Positions 23,018-33,206 of a stretch of 38,772 nt of DNA are shown one piece after another; the stretch's first letter is position 1, and each line of letters opens with the position of its first letter. The notes beneath the pieces were generated by a model that was not told where the DNA came from, did no database searches, and was given only the letters and a program-made list of their open reading frames with translations. A program made the position numbers and the translations under genes. The stretch spans positions 1 to 38,772 of the forward strand of contig JBKQWE010000021.1 of assembly GCA_052139675.1 (NCBI GenBank). The letters are read 5' to 3'. The DNA is from JBEKCB01 sp052139675. GTDB lineage: Bacteria > Planctomycetota > Brocadiia > CAIUPP01.

Positions 23018-24343
23018 TCAGGCTATCGTCCTAGCCGATAGATTGCGGAAGTACGCATACTCTCCGCCAGCCTCACGGAATCCGAAACTCCCGAAGTTAT
23101 GGTCTAGGCACGCGTTTGGATGTGAAAGCAAAGAACTAGGGAGACCTGACACATCCGCTTTCTTCCCATCCACAGTTAACATTACCCTTACGCGCGAGGT
23201 TCTGACCTCTATGCGCACGCCGAACCATTTGTTAGTCGGGACTGATAGTGGCATTGGGATTGCCAGTATTTCTCCTTTGCGCCATTCACCATTGACACGA
23301 TAGTGAAGCCGGAGGGCGTTTGGGTGAGGCTGACGTGTGCTTGAATTACACTGAAGCATGACATAGGTTCCGGTATCCTTGGCCCTGATAAGCCAAGCGC
23401 TGCACTCAGCAACTATCTTGGTCTCAAACTCAACGATATAATCCTGCCAAGACTGGCATCCTGGCACGTACCCGCCTTGGTCCGAATTTGTCACGGCAAG
23501 AACGTTGGTGCCATCATCTTTGACAATGCTCCAATTGCCCTGGTATTTCCAATCCCCAAGGCCATGTCCGAAGTCGTCAGTGTATATGACCGGCACATGT
23601 GCGGGACATCGTGAAAGTAGTTCCTCCCGCGTCTTTCTTTCCACTGTAAAAAGCAAATTCCGTCGGAGCGTCAATACGAACATCCAAGCAACCACAGCCA
23701 GAATACCAATATTAACAAGCACAATGAAGGATTTGTAAATGAGGCTGACGTCTGCCGTCGGTGGCTCTTTCATAAGTGGCTTAGCGATTATTCCCCCAGC
23801 AAGGAGAAGGCCATATAGGAGAGCCAGAAACACCATGGATGTCGTCGCGTGGGATATGCTAAAATATAAACCACTCCGCAACCCTACGAGTTCAGTAAAA
23901 GCAAGGGCCAGATTAGGCCGCCCTTCAATGCTGTCAATATCTCCATCATCGGTGAAAAGGTTCTGACAGAACGACAACTGGTTGCGGGTGGCAAATCTCC
24001 TCCACTTGGCGGCGAGCTTCTTGCGCTTGGCTGTGATTCTTACTTCTGGAGCGGGGCGTCGCGGTACGATATTTCGGAGTCTTTCATAAATAGATTCTCT
24101 TTTTGCCGTGGGTGTGTTAATCCATGCAATGAGAACCAACAGAAAAGTAAGTACCGCTATAATCCATTCACCGGTTGACAATGCCGGCCTCCTCTGGCTA
24201 TTTCTCGGTCTTTGGATCGCCTTAAATAACTTTTCAGTCTCTGTTTCGCTAGGGTTCGCTCGGGACACAACACCAGTTATTCGCGGCCTTTTCGAGCGCC
24301 AAGCCTGCAGTTCCAGGACAGTTCCGAGTTCCGGCATCACCAT
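23018..24343 (-). CDS. Membrane protein with C-terminal LamG/DUF1080-like domain, atypical base composition
   Basis: 441 residues. The first helix is at about 60-77 (WIIAVLTFLLVLIAWI); two more are at about 165-185 (MVFLALLYGLLLAGGII) and 205-225 (FIVLVNIGILAVVAWMFVLTL). The remaining ~190 residues form a beta-sandwich-like domain (DDFGHGLGDWKYQGNWSIV, then NKWFGVRIEVRTSRVRVMLT, then GSFGFREAGGEYAYFRNL), the pattern of concanavalin-like LamG or DUF1080 domains that bind or cut sugars. Codons and bases are clearly less GC-rich than both neighbours. Two ATGs (24343, 24337) are possible and neither has a good ribosome site; no promoter was recognised. It may have been acquired by transfer. The enzymatic or binding role is unknown. 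Confidence 0.75.
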   Translation of the reverse strand: MVMPELGTVLELQAWRSKRPRITGVVSRANPSETETEKLFKAIQRPRNSQRRPALSTGEWIIAVLTFLLVLIAWINTPTAKRESIYERLRNIVPRRPAPEVRITAKRKKLAAKWRRFATRNQLSFCQNLFTDDGDIDSIEGRPNLALAFTELVGLRSGLYFSISHATTSMVFLALLYGLLLAGGIIAKPLMKEPPTADVSLIYKSFIVLVNIGILAVVAWMFVLTLRRNLLFTVERKTREELLSRCPAHVPVIYTDDFGHGLGDWKYQGNWSIVKDDGTNVLAVTNSDQGGYVPGCQSWQDYIVEFETKIVAECSAWLIRAKDTGTYVMLQCNSSTRQPHPNALRLHYRVNGEWRKGEILAIPMPLSVPTNKWFGVRIEVRTSRVRVMLTVDGKKADVSGLPSSLLSHPNACLDHNFGSFGFREAGGEYAYFRNLSARTIA

Positions 24344-24414
24344 ACATAACTAATGCTGCCAACCATAACAGTAGTTACGTACTGTATACTCTGAACTATA
24401 CGTCGTCCGCCTGC

Positions 24415-25818
<1,404 letters not shown>

Positions 25819-25872
25819 CGCTCCCTCCAGTGGGCATGAAGAATTCGCATTGAGCGTCAGTCCAGCGGTGCG

Positions 25873-25901
25873 ACTGTACCAGAATCCGACAGATCGTTCA
25901 A
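25873..25901 (-). promoter_or_regulatory. Sigma-70 type promoter for the NtrC-type regulator
   Basis: Minus strand: TTGAAC (25901-25896), 17-base spacer, TACAGT (25878-25873), about 48 bases before the predicted leader ends at the ATG (25818). Confidence 0.65.
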
Positions 25902-25931
25902 GCCGCAAGCAAATCGGCCATCGGAAATTCC

Positions 25932-25960
25932 TTGACTGGCGTTATATCGAAAAGTATACT
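25932..25960 (+). promoter_or_regulatory. Sigma-70 type promoter for the cold-shock gene
   Basis: TTGACT (25932-25937), 17-base spacer, TATACT (25955-25960). It is divergent from the regulator promoter. The predicted start near 25967 gives a GC-rich leader of about 133 bases, the length typical of cold-shock mRNAs that sense temperature by folding. Confidence 0.8.
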
Positions 25961-26099
25961 CGGCGCCGTTCTACGAAACGCGGCCGCGCAACGGCGGCAG
26001 CGGGCGGCGGATGGTCCCGATTACGGAAGCAGGGCCCCAGTGTGGCGGCCCGCCGTTTGCGGGGTTCGCGCCGCCCCGTTTGGTTGAGAGGAAGCCGGT

Positions 26100-26309
26100 A
26101 TGGCCCAGGGCAAAGTGAAGTGGTTCAGCGATCAGAAAGGGTACGGCTTCATTACCCCGGATGACGGCACGCCGGATGTGTTCGTCCATCATTCCGCAAT
26201 CCAGGGAAGCGGCTTCAAGAGTTTGGCGGAGAACGATATCGTCACCTTCGATGTCGAGAAAGGCGAGAAAGGCCCCCGCGCGGCGAACGTCGTCAAGGCT
26301 ACGTCATAA
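26100..26309 (+). CDS. Cold-shock protein, CspA family
   Basis: 69 residues, a single OB-fold that binds single-stranded RNA or DNA and melts RNA structure. The RNP1 motif KGYGFI and RNP2 motif VFVHHSAI are both present, with the usual MAQGKVKWF start and GPRAANVV end. The ribosome site is GAGAGGAAG. It is monocistronic, with a promoter at 25932 and tandem hairpins after the stop. Whether it is cold-induced or constitutive cannot be told from the protein; the long leader hints at RNA-level control. Confidence 0.95.
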   Translation: MAQGKVKWFSDQKGYGFITPDDGTPDVFVHHSAIQGSGFKSLAENDIVTFDVEKGEKGPRAANVVKATS

Positions 26310-26335
26310 TCCAGCGAACCTCATTATAGCGCATC

Positions 26336-26400
26336 GTTCCCGCATCGCGGGAACCGAATGACCGCTCCGGCGCAACGCCTGGAGCGGTCATTTCGTTTCC
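26336..26400 (+). terminator. Tandem hairpins ending in a T-rich tail
   Basis: The first hairpin is GTTCCCGC-ATC-GCGGGAAC (26336-26354). The second has a 12-bp stem, AATGACCGCTCC (26357-26368) with GGAGCGGTCATT (26381-26392), followed by TCGTTTCC. The second is a convincing rho-independent terminator for the cold-shock gene and may also act on the convergent dehydrogenase gene. Confidence 0.85.
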
Positions 26401-26410
26401 GCACAGCGCC

Positions 26411-27166
26411 CTACTCCACGTAAATCATCTTCCGCGTCATCCCGCCGTCGGCCACGAAGTTCGCGCCTGTGATAAAGCCCGCCTCGGACGAGACCAGGAA
26501 CGCCGCGAGCGCGGCGATGTCTTCCGGCGTGCCCACCCGGCCGACCGGATGTTGCCCGCGGTCCGCCTCGGAGTGCGCCGGCTGCGTTCTCGCGCGGCGC
26601 TTGCGCCATGCGCCCACCTCGATCCAGCCCGGAGAAATGCAGTTCACGCGCACCTCCGGCCCCAGCGAAACCGCCAGCGCGTGCGTCAGCGCCACGATGC
26701 CCCCTTTCGAGGCCGAATACGCCTCCGTGTTCGGCTCCGACATGAGCGCGCGGGTGGAAGCGATATTGACGATCGCCCCACGGCGCTTTCGAAGCTGCGG
26801 CGCGGCGTGCCGGGCGAAGAGGAACGCGGCCGTCAGGTTCACGGCCAGCACGCGGTTCCACTCCTTCAGTGTCAGCTCGGTCACCGGCTTGCCGATCCCG
26901 ATGCCGGCGTTATTGACCAGGACGTCCAGTCGCCCGAACAAGCCGATGGCCTTGCTTACGGCGCGGCGAGCCGTCGCCTCGACGCCCACATCGCCGCGCA
27001 GGAACACCGCTTCGCCGAGCGAGGCGAACTCTTTTCGAGTCTCCTCGCCCGCCTCCGCGTCCACGTCCACCAGCGCCACGCGCGCGCCCTCCTCCAGGAA
27101 TCGCCGGCCTATCGCCTTGCCGATCCCCTGCGCGCCGCCGGTAACCAGAGCGACACGGCCCTTCAT
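26411..27166 (-). CDS. Short-chain dehydrogenase/reductase (SDR)
   Basis: 251 residues. It is a classical SDR using NAD(P) to oxidise or reduce a hydroxyl or ketone. The cofactor loop is TGGAQGIGKAIG, followed by an Asp in ALVDVDAEAG that favours NAD. NNAGIGIG, the catalytic Ser in VNIASTR, and YSASK (Tyr-x-x-x-Lys) are intact, with the C-terminal GANFVADGGMTRK. The substrate cannot be predicted. The ATG at 27166 has GGAAGAAG eight bases upstream; a GTG six codons earlier lacks one. It stands alone, converging on the cold-shock terminator. Confidence 0.92.
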   Translation of the reverse strand: MKGRVALVTGGAQGIGKAIGRRFLEEGARVALVDVDAEAGEETRKEFASLGEAVFLRGDVGVEATARRAVSKAIGLFGRLDVLVNNAGIGIGKPVTELTLKEWNRVLAVNLTAAFLFARHAAPQLRKRRGAIVNIASTRALMSEPNTEAYSASKGGIVALTHALAVSLGPEVRVNCISPGWIEVGAWRKRRARTQPAHSEADRGQHPVGRVGTPEDIAALAAFLVSSEAGFITGANFVADGGMTRKMIYVE

Positions 27167-27492
27167 CGCATCCACTTCTTCCACCTCGATCTGAACCCTT
27201 TTAGCGAAATCGCTGGCTCCGGCGATGGCTTACCATGAACGAGCGAAGCGAGCCGAATGGCGCCCACCAAGGGACTCGGGCCCTTGTCTCCAGACTGAGA
27301 ATTCAGCCGAGGCATCAGGAGACTAGCCGCCTCAGATCGCAACTTACCATACTTAGACGGCATCCGGCAAAACTCCAGACTTGCGCTCAATTGATAAGAG
27401 GCGGCGGGTAAAGCACTCAGGATTCTCGTTTCCATCGAGCGCGCGCCAGTGTGCGCGGCTCGATCAGAAGGCGCGGTCAGCCAGGTCCGGAT
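27167..27492. other. Gene-free stretch with hairpin after the coiled-coil gene
   Basis: No gene is supported here. A strong imperfect hairpin (27434-27464, outer arms ATCGAGC/GCTCGAT with GC-rich inner pairs) lies 28 bases after the stop of the giant coiled-coil gene. It lacks a T-tract but may stop transcription. A weaker CAAGGG/CCCTTG pair is near 27280. No clear promoter for the dehydrogenase gene was found. Confidence 0.5.
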
Positions 27493-30400
27493 TCAGGGCG
27501 CCTTCTTTTCGAGAAGTTCTTTGCCTTGCGAGGATTCCCCTTCTCTGCGGGCGCTGGGCTGCTCCCGCTCGCGCCGAAGCGTCTCCAATTCCTGGCGCAT
27601 CTTGGCAAGAGCCTGTTCGGACGCGGTCGCGTTGGCGTTGGCCTTCTCGAGATCGGCCTCCGCCTGCTTGCGCCCTGCGGCTTCGTTCTCGAGCTGCTTG
27701 CGGGCCTGGTCAATAGCCGCGGCAAACCCGCCGCGCGAAATGAAGCCGGACCGCTCCAATTGCCACGCCCGGCGGGCCTCAGCCGACTTGGTCACTTCCA
27801 GTTGCAGTTGCTGCGCTGCCGAAGCCGCCTGTTTCTCCGCCTCGGCGGCTTTGGCCTGCTCGGCCTTCGCGACCTTGGCGGCCTCGGCCAGTTCTTCGCG
27901 CATATGAGCCAATTCAGCGGCGTGGCACGCGCTTTCGATCTTCAGCGTCTCGAGCGTCTTGGCCGATTCGGACCGAGCCTGCTCTGCGCCGGCCAAGTCC
28001 TGCCGCAGCGCGGCAATCGCCTTCTCCAGCGATTCCTGTTTGGCGCCATCCGTCTGCATCTTGGAAGCGGTGTCCGCTTTGGCCTTTACCTGTTCCAGTT
28101 GGCGCGCGATGGAAGCGGCGTCCGCCTCCACTTTGGCGGCCTTGTCTTGCTGAGCCTTCGCGAGCTGGGCCGCCGTGGCCAATTCTTCGCGAGTGCGAGC
28201 TAGAGCATCGTCACGGCTGCGGGTCTCGGCTTCCAGCGCTTTAACCTTTTTGGCCGATTCAGATCGAGCCTGCTCCGCATTCGCCAAGTCCTGCCGCAGC
28301 GCCGCGATCGCCTTTTCCAGCGATTCACGTTTGGCGGCCTCCGCTTGCATTACGGAGGCGGCATCCGCTTCGGCCTTGGCGACCTTGTCTTGCTGAGCCT
28401 TCGCGAGCTTGGCGGTCTCGGCCAGTTCTTCGCGCGTGCGAGCCAGCGCGTCGGTGTGGCTTGTGCTTTGCCCCTTCAGCGCCTCGATCGTCTTGGCCGA
28501 TTCGGCCCGAGCCTGCCCTGAGCTGGCCAAGTCCTGCCGCAGCGCGGCAATCGCCTTCTCCAGCGATTCCCGTTTGGCGGCCTCCGCTTGCATTACGGAG
28601 GCAGCGTCCGCTTCAGCCTTGCCGACCTTGTCCTGCTGGGCCTTCGCGAGCCTGGCGGTCTCGGCCAGTTCTTCGCGCGTGCGCGCCACTGCATCGTCAC
28701 GGCTGCGGGTCTCGGCTTCCAGCGCTTTAATCTTCTTGGCCGATTCGGCCCGAGCCTGCTCTGCGCCAGCCAAGTCCTGCCGCAGCGCCGCGACCGCCTT
28801 CTCCAGCGATTCCCGTTTGGCGGCCTCCGCTTGCATTACGGAAGCGGCGTCCGCCTCCACTTTGGCGGCCTTGTCTTGCTGAGCCTTCGCGAGCAGGGCC
28901 GCCGTGGCCAAGTCTTCGCGAGTGCGAGTCAGTGCATCGTCACGGCTGCGGGTTTCGGCTTCCAGCGCCTTGATCTTCTTGGCCGATTCAGATCGAGCCT
29001 GCTCCGCATTCGCCAAGTCCTGCCGCAGTGCCGCAATCGCTTCCTCCAGCGATTCCCGTTTGGCGGCCTCCGCTTGTATTACGGAAGCGGCATCCGCCTC
29101 CGCTTTGGCGACTTTATCCTGTCGAGCCTTCGCGAGCTTGGCGGCCTCGGCCGCCTCTTCGCGAGTGCGAGCCAACGTATCGTCACGGCTGCGGGTCTCG
29201 GCTTCCAGCGCCTTAATCTTCTTGGCCGATTCAGCCCGAGCTTGCTCTGAGCCAGCCAAGTCCTGCCGCAGTGCCGCAATCGCTTCCTCCAGCGATTCCC
29301 GTTCAGCGGCGTCCGCCTCCGCTTTGGCGACTTTATCCTGCTGAGCCTTCGAAAGCTTGGCGGTCTCGGCCTGTTCTTTGCGCATGCGAGCCAGCGCATC
29401 GTCACGGCTGCGGGTTTCGGCTTCCAGCGCCTTGATCTTCTTGGCCGATTCAGATTGGGCATGCTCCGAGCTGACCACGTCCTGCCGCAGCGCGGTGATC
29501 GTTTCCTCCAGCGATCGCCGTTTGGCGGCCTCCGCTTGTATTGTGTAAGCGGCGTTCGCTTCCGCTTTGGCGACTTTGTCCTGCTGAGCCTTTGCGAGCT
29601 TGGCGGTCTCGGCCTGTTCTTTGCGCGTGCGAGCCAGCGTATCGTCATGGCTGCGGGTTTCAGCTTCCAGCGCCTTGATCTTCTTGACCGTTTCAGCTCG
29701 AGCCTGCTCTGAGCTGGCCAAGTCCTGCCGCAGCGTCGCGATCGCCTTCTCCAGCGACTCCCGTTTGGCGGCCTCCGCTTTCATCATGGAAGCCGCGTCC
29801 GCCTCGGCTTGGGCGGCCTTGTCCTGCTGAGCCTTCGCGAGATTGGCGGCCTTGGCCAGTTCTTCGCGCGCGAGGGCCAGCGCCTCGAAGGCGCCTCGAT
29901 CTTTGTCGGCCAGCGTCTCAATCATCCCGGCCGCTTCGGACTTCACCTGCTGAAGTTCGCGAGCGAATGCGGCGGCTTCCGCCTCGGCCTGGGCGGCTCT
30001 TTCCTGCTCAACTTTCGCGAGTTGGACGGCCTTGGCCAGCTCCGCCCGCGCCAGGGCCAGCGCCTCGGAGGCGCCTTGGTCCTTCTCTTCCAGTGTCTCA
30101 ATCGTCCCGGCCGCTTCGGACTTCACCTGTTCCAGTTGGCCCGCGATGGAAGCGGCGTCCGCCTCGGCCTTGGCAACCTTTTCTTGCTGGACCTTCGCGA
30201 GCCTGGCGGCCTCGGCTAGTTCTTCGCGTGTGCGAGCCCGCTCAGCGGCGTGGCCTGCGATTTCGCTCTTCAGCGTCTCGATCGTCCTGGCTGATTCAGA
30301 CCGAGCCTGCTCTGCGCCAGCCAGGTCCTCCCGCAGCGCGGTGATCGCCTTCTCCACCGATTCCCGTTTGGCGGTCTCCGCTTGCACTATGGAAGCGGCG

Positions 30401-32769
30401 TCCGCCTCCGCTTTGGCGACCTTGTCCTGCTGAGCTTTCGCGCGCTTGGCGGCCTCGGCCAGTTCCTCGCGCGCGAGAGCCAGCGCCTCGGAGGCGCCTT
30501 GGTCCTTCTCTTCCAGTGTCGCAATCGTCCTGGCGGCTTCGGACTTCACCTGTTGCAGTTGGCGAGCGAACGTGGCGGCTTCCACTTCTGCCCGGGCGGC
30601 TTTCTCCTGCTGAACCTTCGCAAGCTGGCTGGCCTTTGCCAGTTCTTCGCGCGCGAGAGCCAGCGCCTCGGAGGCGCCCTGGTCTTTGTCTTCCAGTGTC
30701 TCAATCGTCCTGGCGGCTTCGGATTTCACCTGTTGCAGTTGGCGAGCGAACGTGGCGGCTTCCACTTCCGCCCGCGCGGCCTTCTCCTGCTGAGCCTTCG
30801 CAAGCTGGGCAGCCTTTGCCACTTCCTCGCGCACGAGGGCCAGCGCCTCGGAGGCGTCCCGGTTCTTGTCTTGCAGTGTCTCAATCGTCCCGGCCGTTTC
30901 GGACTTCACCTGCTGCAGTTCGCGAGCGAATGAGGCGGCTTCCGCTTCCGCCCGCGCGGTTTTTTCTTGCTGGACTTTGGCGAGCCCGGTGGCCGCGGCC
31001 AGTTCTTTACGCATGTGAGCCAGGGCTTCGTCACGGTTGTGGGTCTCGGCTTCCAGCGCCTTGATCTTCTTGCCCGATTCGTACTTCAAGCTCTTCAGGT
31101 CGTGAGCGAGGGAAATGGCCTCACCCTCCGCCTGGGCAGCTAGGTCCTTCTGAACTTTATGGAGCCGGGTGGCCGCCGCGAGCTCCTTGTGCATGCGGTC
31201 CAGTTCGTCGGAAAGGTCCTGATCCTGGCCTTCCGGCGCGCTGGGCGCCGTGGCCGATTTGGGCCGAGTCAGCTTCGATGCAGCCAACTCCTGCCGCAAC
31301 GTGGCGATCTCTTTCTCCAGCGATTGCCGTTTGGCAATCTCGACCTTCATCTCGTCGCGGACAGAGTCATTGCCGGAGAGCTGCTCGACGACCTTGTGCT
31401 GTAACTCCTCGCGCTGGGCCATGGCAGTGGCGAGTTCGGATTGGACCTTCTTGAGCCGGGCAGAAAGCTTCTCGCGCTCTGCGGCGTCAGCCTGAAGTTG
31501 CTCGCGAGCCCTGGCCAATTCGCCTGCCTGGGCGGCCTCGTACTCGTGAAGTTGCCCCTGGGCGGCGGCGAGTTCACGGGCGAAGACTTCGGCTTTCTCT
31601 TCGAGAGCCTCGCGCGACGCGGCCAATTCGCTTTCGCGCGCGGCGCGGTCGGCCAGGTCCTGATTCAGGCGCGCATTCTTTTCGAGAAGTTCCGTGACTT
31701 GTGAGGATTCGTCTTCTCCGCGGCTGCTGATCTGCTGCCGGTCGCGCCGAAGCGCTTCCAAATCCTCGCGCAACTTGGACTGCATCTGTTCGGATGCCGA
31801 GGCCGCCGCGCGGGCCTTTTCGAGATCGGCCTGCGCTTGCCGGTGCTGCGAGGCTTCCTCATCGCTCTGCCGGCGGGTCTGTTCGAGCAACGCGGCGAGT
31901 TCTGTGGCGCGCGATGAGAGCCCGGCGCGCTCCGTTTCCCATGTTCGGGAGGCTACGGCCGACTTGCGCGCTTCCTGCTCGAGTTCCGCGCGGGTCTTCT
32001 CCAACTCCGCAGCCAGCAACCCTGTGGACTTTTCCTGTTCCGCGCGTGCGGCGGCCGGTCCCTGCGGCCGGGCCGCCGCGGCCTGAAGCTGCTCGACCTG
32101 TTTTTGCAGCCTCAGACGGGACTCTTTCAGTTCCTCGCGCACGCGAGTGAGCGTGGTCACGTCCGATTGAAGCCGCGCTTTTTCCTGCGTGGCGAGCTCC
32201 AGCTTCTCGCGCAGGCCGGCGGGTTCCTGCGTTTTGGTCCGGGCGGCCGACTCGGCCTTGAGCTCCGCCCGGAGCTTCGCCAGCGCCTCGCTGTGCGCGC
32301 CCAGTTGCTGCTCCGCCTCAGACCGGCGGGCAGCGAGTTCTTCGAGCGCCTCCTTCTGCGTCTCCAGTTTTTTCAGCAACCCCTGGATCGTGCCCACGTA
32401 GGGCGTCACGTCCGAGATCGAGACCTGCGTCGCGTTTTCGCCGCGCCATTCGATCTCCCCCAGTCGAATCTGGAGGATCAGGTCGCTCCCATTCTGGAGA
32501 TTGAAGTGCACCTGCGTGATCGCTCCCAAATCCGGGTTGTCGTGGATATGGGCCGCGAGCTGCCGGTCGAGCCCTTCGACGAGCAGGCTCCGGGCTGCGT
32601 CGTTCATGAAGCAGATGCATGACCGCCGCTTGAGAATCACGATCGGATAAAGCAGTCCTTCGAGGGCGGACTGATCCTGAACCGGCGTGGCGGCAGGCTG
32701 CGGCACCCTCACCGGCGCCGGCCCCGGCTCCGACTGAACCGGCAGCGCAAAATCAGTGCGAAGCGTCAT
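27493..32769 (-). CDS. Giant PAS-like plus coiled-coil repeat protein
   Basis: 1758 residues. After a Pro-rich start, residues about 35-130 resemble a PAS domain (LEGLLYPIVILKRRSCICF then FMNDAAR, ending WRGENATQVSISDVTPYV). The rest is one almost unbroken coiled coil rich in Ala, Glu, Lys, Arg and Gln. The middle and C-terminal parts are built from tandem repeats of 60 and 81 residues (core words AKAQQDKVAKAEADAAS, KRESLEKAIAALRQDLA and KKIKALEAETRSRDDALA). There is no signal peptide or membrane helix, so it is probably a cytosolic filament or scaffold with a sensory head, loosely like AglZ/FrzS-type or cytoskeletal coiled-coil proteins. The start has GGGAG upstream. The function is unknown. 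Some length in the repeats could be affected by assembly. Confidence 0.85.
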   Translation of the reverse strand: MTLRTDFALPVQSEPGPAPVRVPQPAATPVQDQSALEGLLYPIVILKRRSCICFMNDAARSLLVEGLDRQLAAHIHDNPDLGAITQVHFNLQNGSDLILQIRLGEIEWRGENATQVSISDVTPYVGTIQGLLKKLETQKEALEELAARRSEAEQQLGAHSEALAKLRAELKAESAARTKTQEPAGLREKLELATQEKARLQSDVTTLTRVREELKESRLRLQKQVEQLQAAAARPQGPAAARAEQEKSTGLLAAELEKTRAELEQEARKSAVASRTWETERAGLSSRATELAALLEQTRRQSDEEASQHRQAQADLEKARAAASASEQMQSKLREDLEALRRDRQQISSRGEDESSQVTELLEKNARLNQDLADRAARESELAASREALEEKAEVFARELAAAQGQLHEYEAAQAGELARAREQLQADAAEREKLSARLKKVQSELATAMAQREELQHKVVEQLSGNDSVRDEMKVEIAKRQSLEKEIATLRQELAASKLTRPKSATAPSAPEGQDQDLSDELDRMHKELAAATRLHKVQKDLAAQAEGEAISLAHDLKSLKYESGKKIKALEAETHNRDEALAHMRKELAAATGLAKVQQEKTARAEAEAASFARELQQVKSETAGTIETLQDKNRDASEALALVREEVAKAAQLAKAQQEKAARAEVEAATFARQLQQVKSEAARTIETLEDKDQGASEALALAREELAKASQLAKVQQEKAARAEVEAATFARQLQQVKSEAARTIATLEEKDQGASEALALAREELAEAAKRAKAQQDKVAKAEADAASIVQAETAKRESVEKAITALREDLAGAEQARSESARTIETLKSEIAGHAAERARTREELAEAARLAKVQQEKVAKAEADAASIAGQLEQVKSEAAGTIETLEEKDQGASEALALARAELAKAVQLAKVEQERAAQAEAEAAAFARELQQVKSEAAGMIETLADKDRGAFEALALAREELAKAANLAKAQQDKAAQAEADAASMMKAEAAKRESLEKAIATLRQDLASSEQARAETVKKIKALEAETRSHDDTLARTRKEQAETAKLAKAQQDKVAKAEANAAYTIQAEAAKRRSLEETITALRQDVVSSEHAQSESAKKIKALEAETRSRDDALARMRKEQAETAKLSKAQQDKVAKAEADAAERESLEEAIAALRQDLAGSEQARAESAKKIKALEAETRSRDDTLARTREEAAEAAKLAKARQDKVAKAEADAASVIQAEAAKRESLEEAIAALRQDLANAEQARSESAKKIKALEAETRSRDDALTRTREDLATAALLAKAQQDKAAKVEADAASVMQAEAAKRESLEKAVAALRQDLAGAEQARAESAKKIKALEAETRSRDDAVARTREELAETARLAKAQQDKVGKAEADAASVMQAEAAKRESLEKAIAALRQDLASSGQARAESAKTIEALKGQSTSHTDALARTREELAETAKLAKAQQDKVAKAEADAASVMQAEAAKRESLEKAIAALRQDLANAEQARSESAKKVKALEAETRSRDDALARTREELATAAQLAKAQQDKAAKVEADAASIARQLEQVKAKADTASKMQTDGAKQESLEKAIAALRQDLAGAEQARSESAKTLETLKIESACHAAELAHMREELAEAAKVAKAEQAKAAEAEKQAASAAQQLQLEVTKSAEARRAWQLERSGFISRGGFAAAIDQARKQLENEAAGRKQAEADLEKANANATASEQALAKMRQELETLRREREQPSARREGESSQGKELLEKKAP
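27810..29770 (-). repeat. Tandem 243-bp (81-residue) coding repeats
   Basis: About eight consecutive units begin with the words RESLEKAIAALRQDLA. The DNA phrase AAGTCCTGCCGCAG recurs at about 243-base steps on the plus strand. One unit has lost 24 bases (eight residues, the SVMQAEAA part) and one carries 48 extra bases. Unit-to-unit similarity is high at DNA level, which suggests recent duplication or gene conversion. Confidence 0.85.
29800..31000 (-). repeat. 180-bp (60-residue) coding repeats, interspersed
   Basis: Five units share the words FARQLQQVKSEAARTIETL and DQGASEALALAREELA: three consecutive units nearer the N-terminus, one 81-type unit, then two more. For example, the same phrase recurs at about 30543 and 30723. 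The 81-residue unit equals this unit plus 21 residues (three heptads). Confidence 0.8.
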
Positions 32770-33206
32770 GCTTTACTCCCGAAAAACTTATGTCCCAGGT
32801 GAATATGTCTTGAAAAATTACACTATGATTATTTTTTGTTCCATGCCGCGACAATTCCCTGGCTGATGCAACGTCGGACCTCAAGTCGTAACCCGTTCCT
32901 GCATACTTTGTTAAGTAACCCGGCTTCTGACAGCCGGTGTGCGCCGATCAGGCGGCGCTGACCTTATTCAGGAGAACCGCAATTAGCGTGCCGGACGAGC
33001 AGGCGGAGAACGCCTCCGCCCTCCGATGAATCGCCGAGCCGACTTCAGCGCCGAAGGCATAAGCTTGACACGATGCGTTCGATCTCGTCCTCGACCAGCA
33101 ACAGGCCATTGCCCAACGCTCGCAAAATTGATACGATGGCTTGCCAGCGAGAAGAACTCCATCGGCAGGTCCGCAAGAGCGGTCATCGAATCAAGAAGGA
33201 GAAGTC
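32770..33206. other. Gene-free divergent intergenic region
   Basis: Between the divergent coiled-coil gene and the helical enzyme-like gene. An AT-rich block (about 32813-32840) probably holds the promoter of the coiled-coil gene, but no clean -35/-10 pair could be chosen. A hairpin CCGGCT/AGCCGG lies at 32920-32937. No gene is supported. Confidence 0.5.
33109..33137 (+). promoter_or_regulatory. Possible promoter for the helical enzyme-like gene
   Basis: TTGCCC (33109-33114), 17-base spacer, TACGAT (33132-33137). Both boxes match consensus only partly. Confidence 0.3.

Noticed and set aside
27163..27435. 90-codon minus-strand frame upstream of the dehydrogenase
   Set aside because: No ribosome site, no family resemblance, and it overlaps the dehydrogenase start; treated as non-coding.
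27810..29770. Regularly spaced repeats considered as a CRISPR or satellite array
   Set aside because: Units are 243 bases, in frame, without spacers, and encode a continuous coiled coil.
27451..32622. Several plus-strand frames with repeats such as SSRVRASASSRLRVSASSALIF
   Set aside because: These repeats only mirror the coiled-coil coding repeats on the other strand; no ribosome sites or sensible starts.
32920..32937. CCGGCT/AGCCGG hairpin considered as a terminator
   Set aside because: It lies upstream of two divergent genes, has only six pairs and no T-tract.
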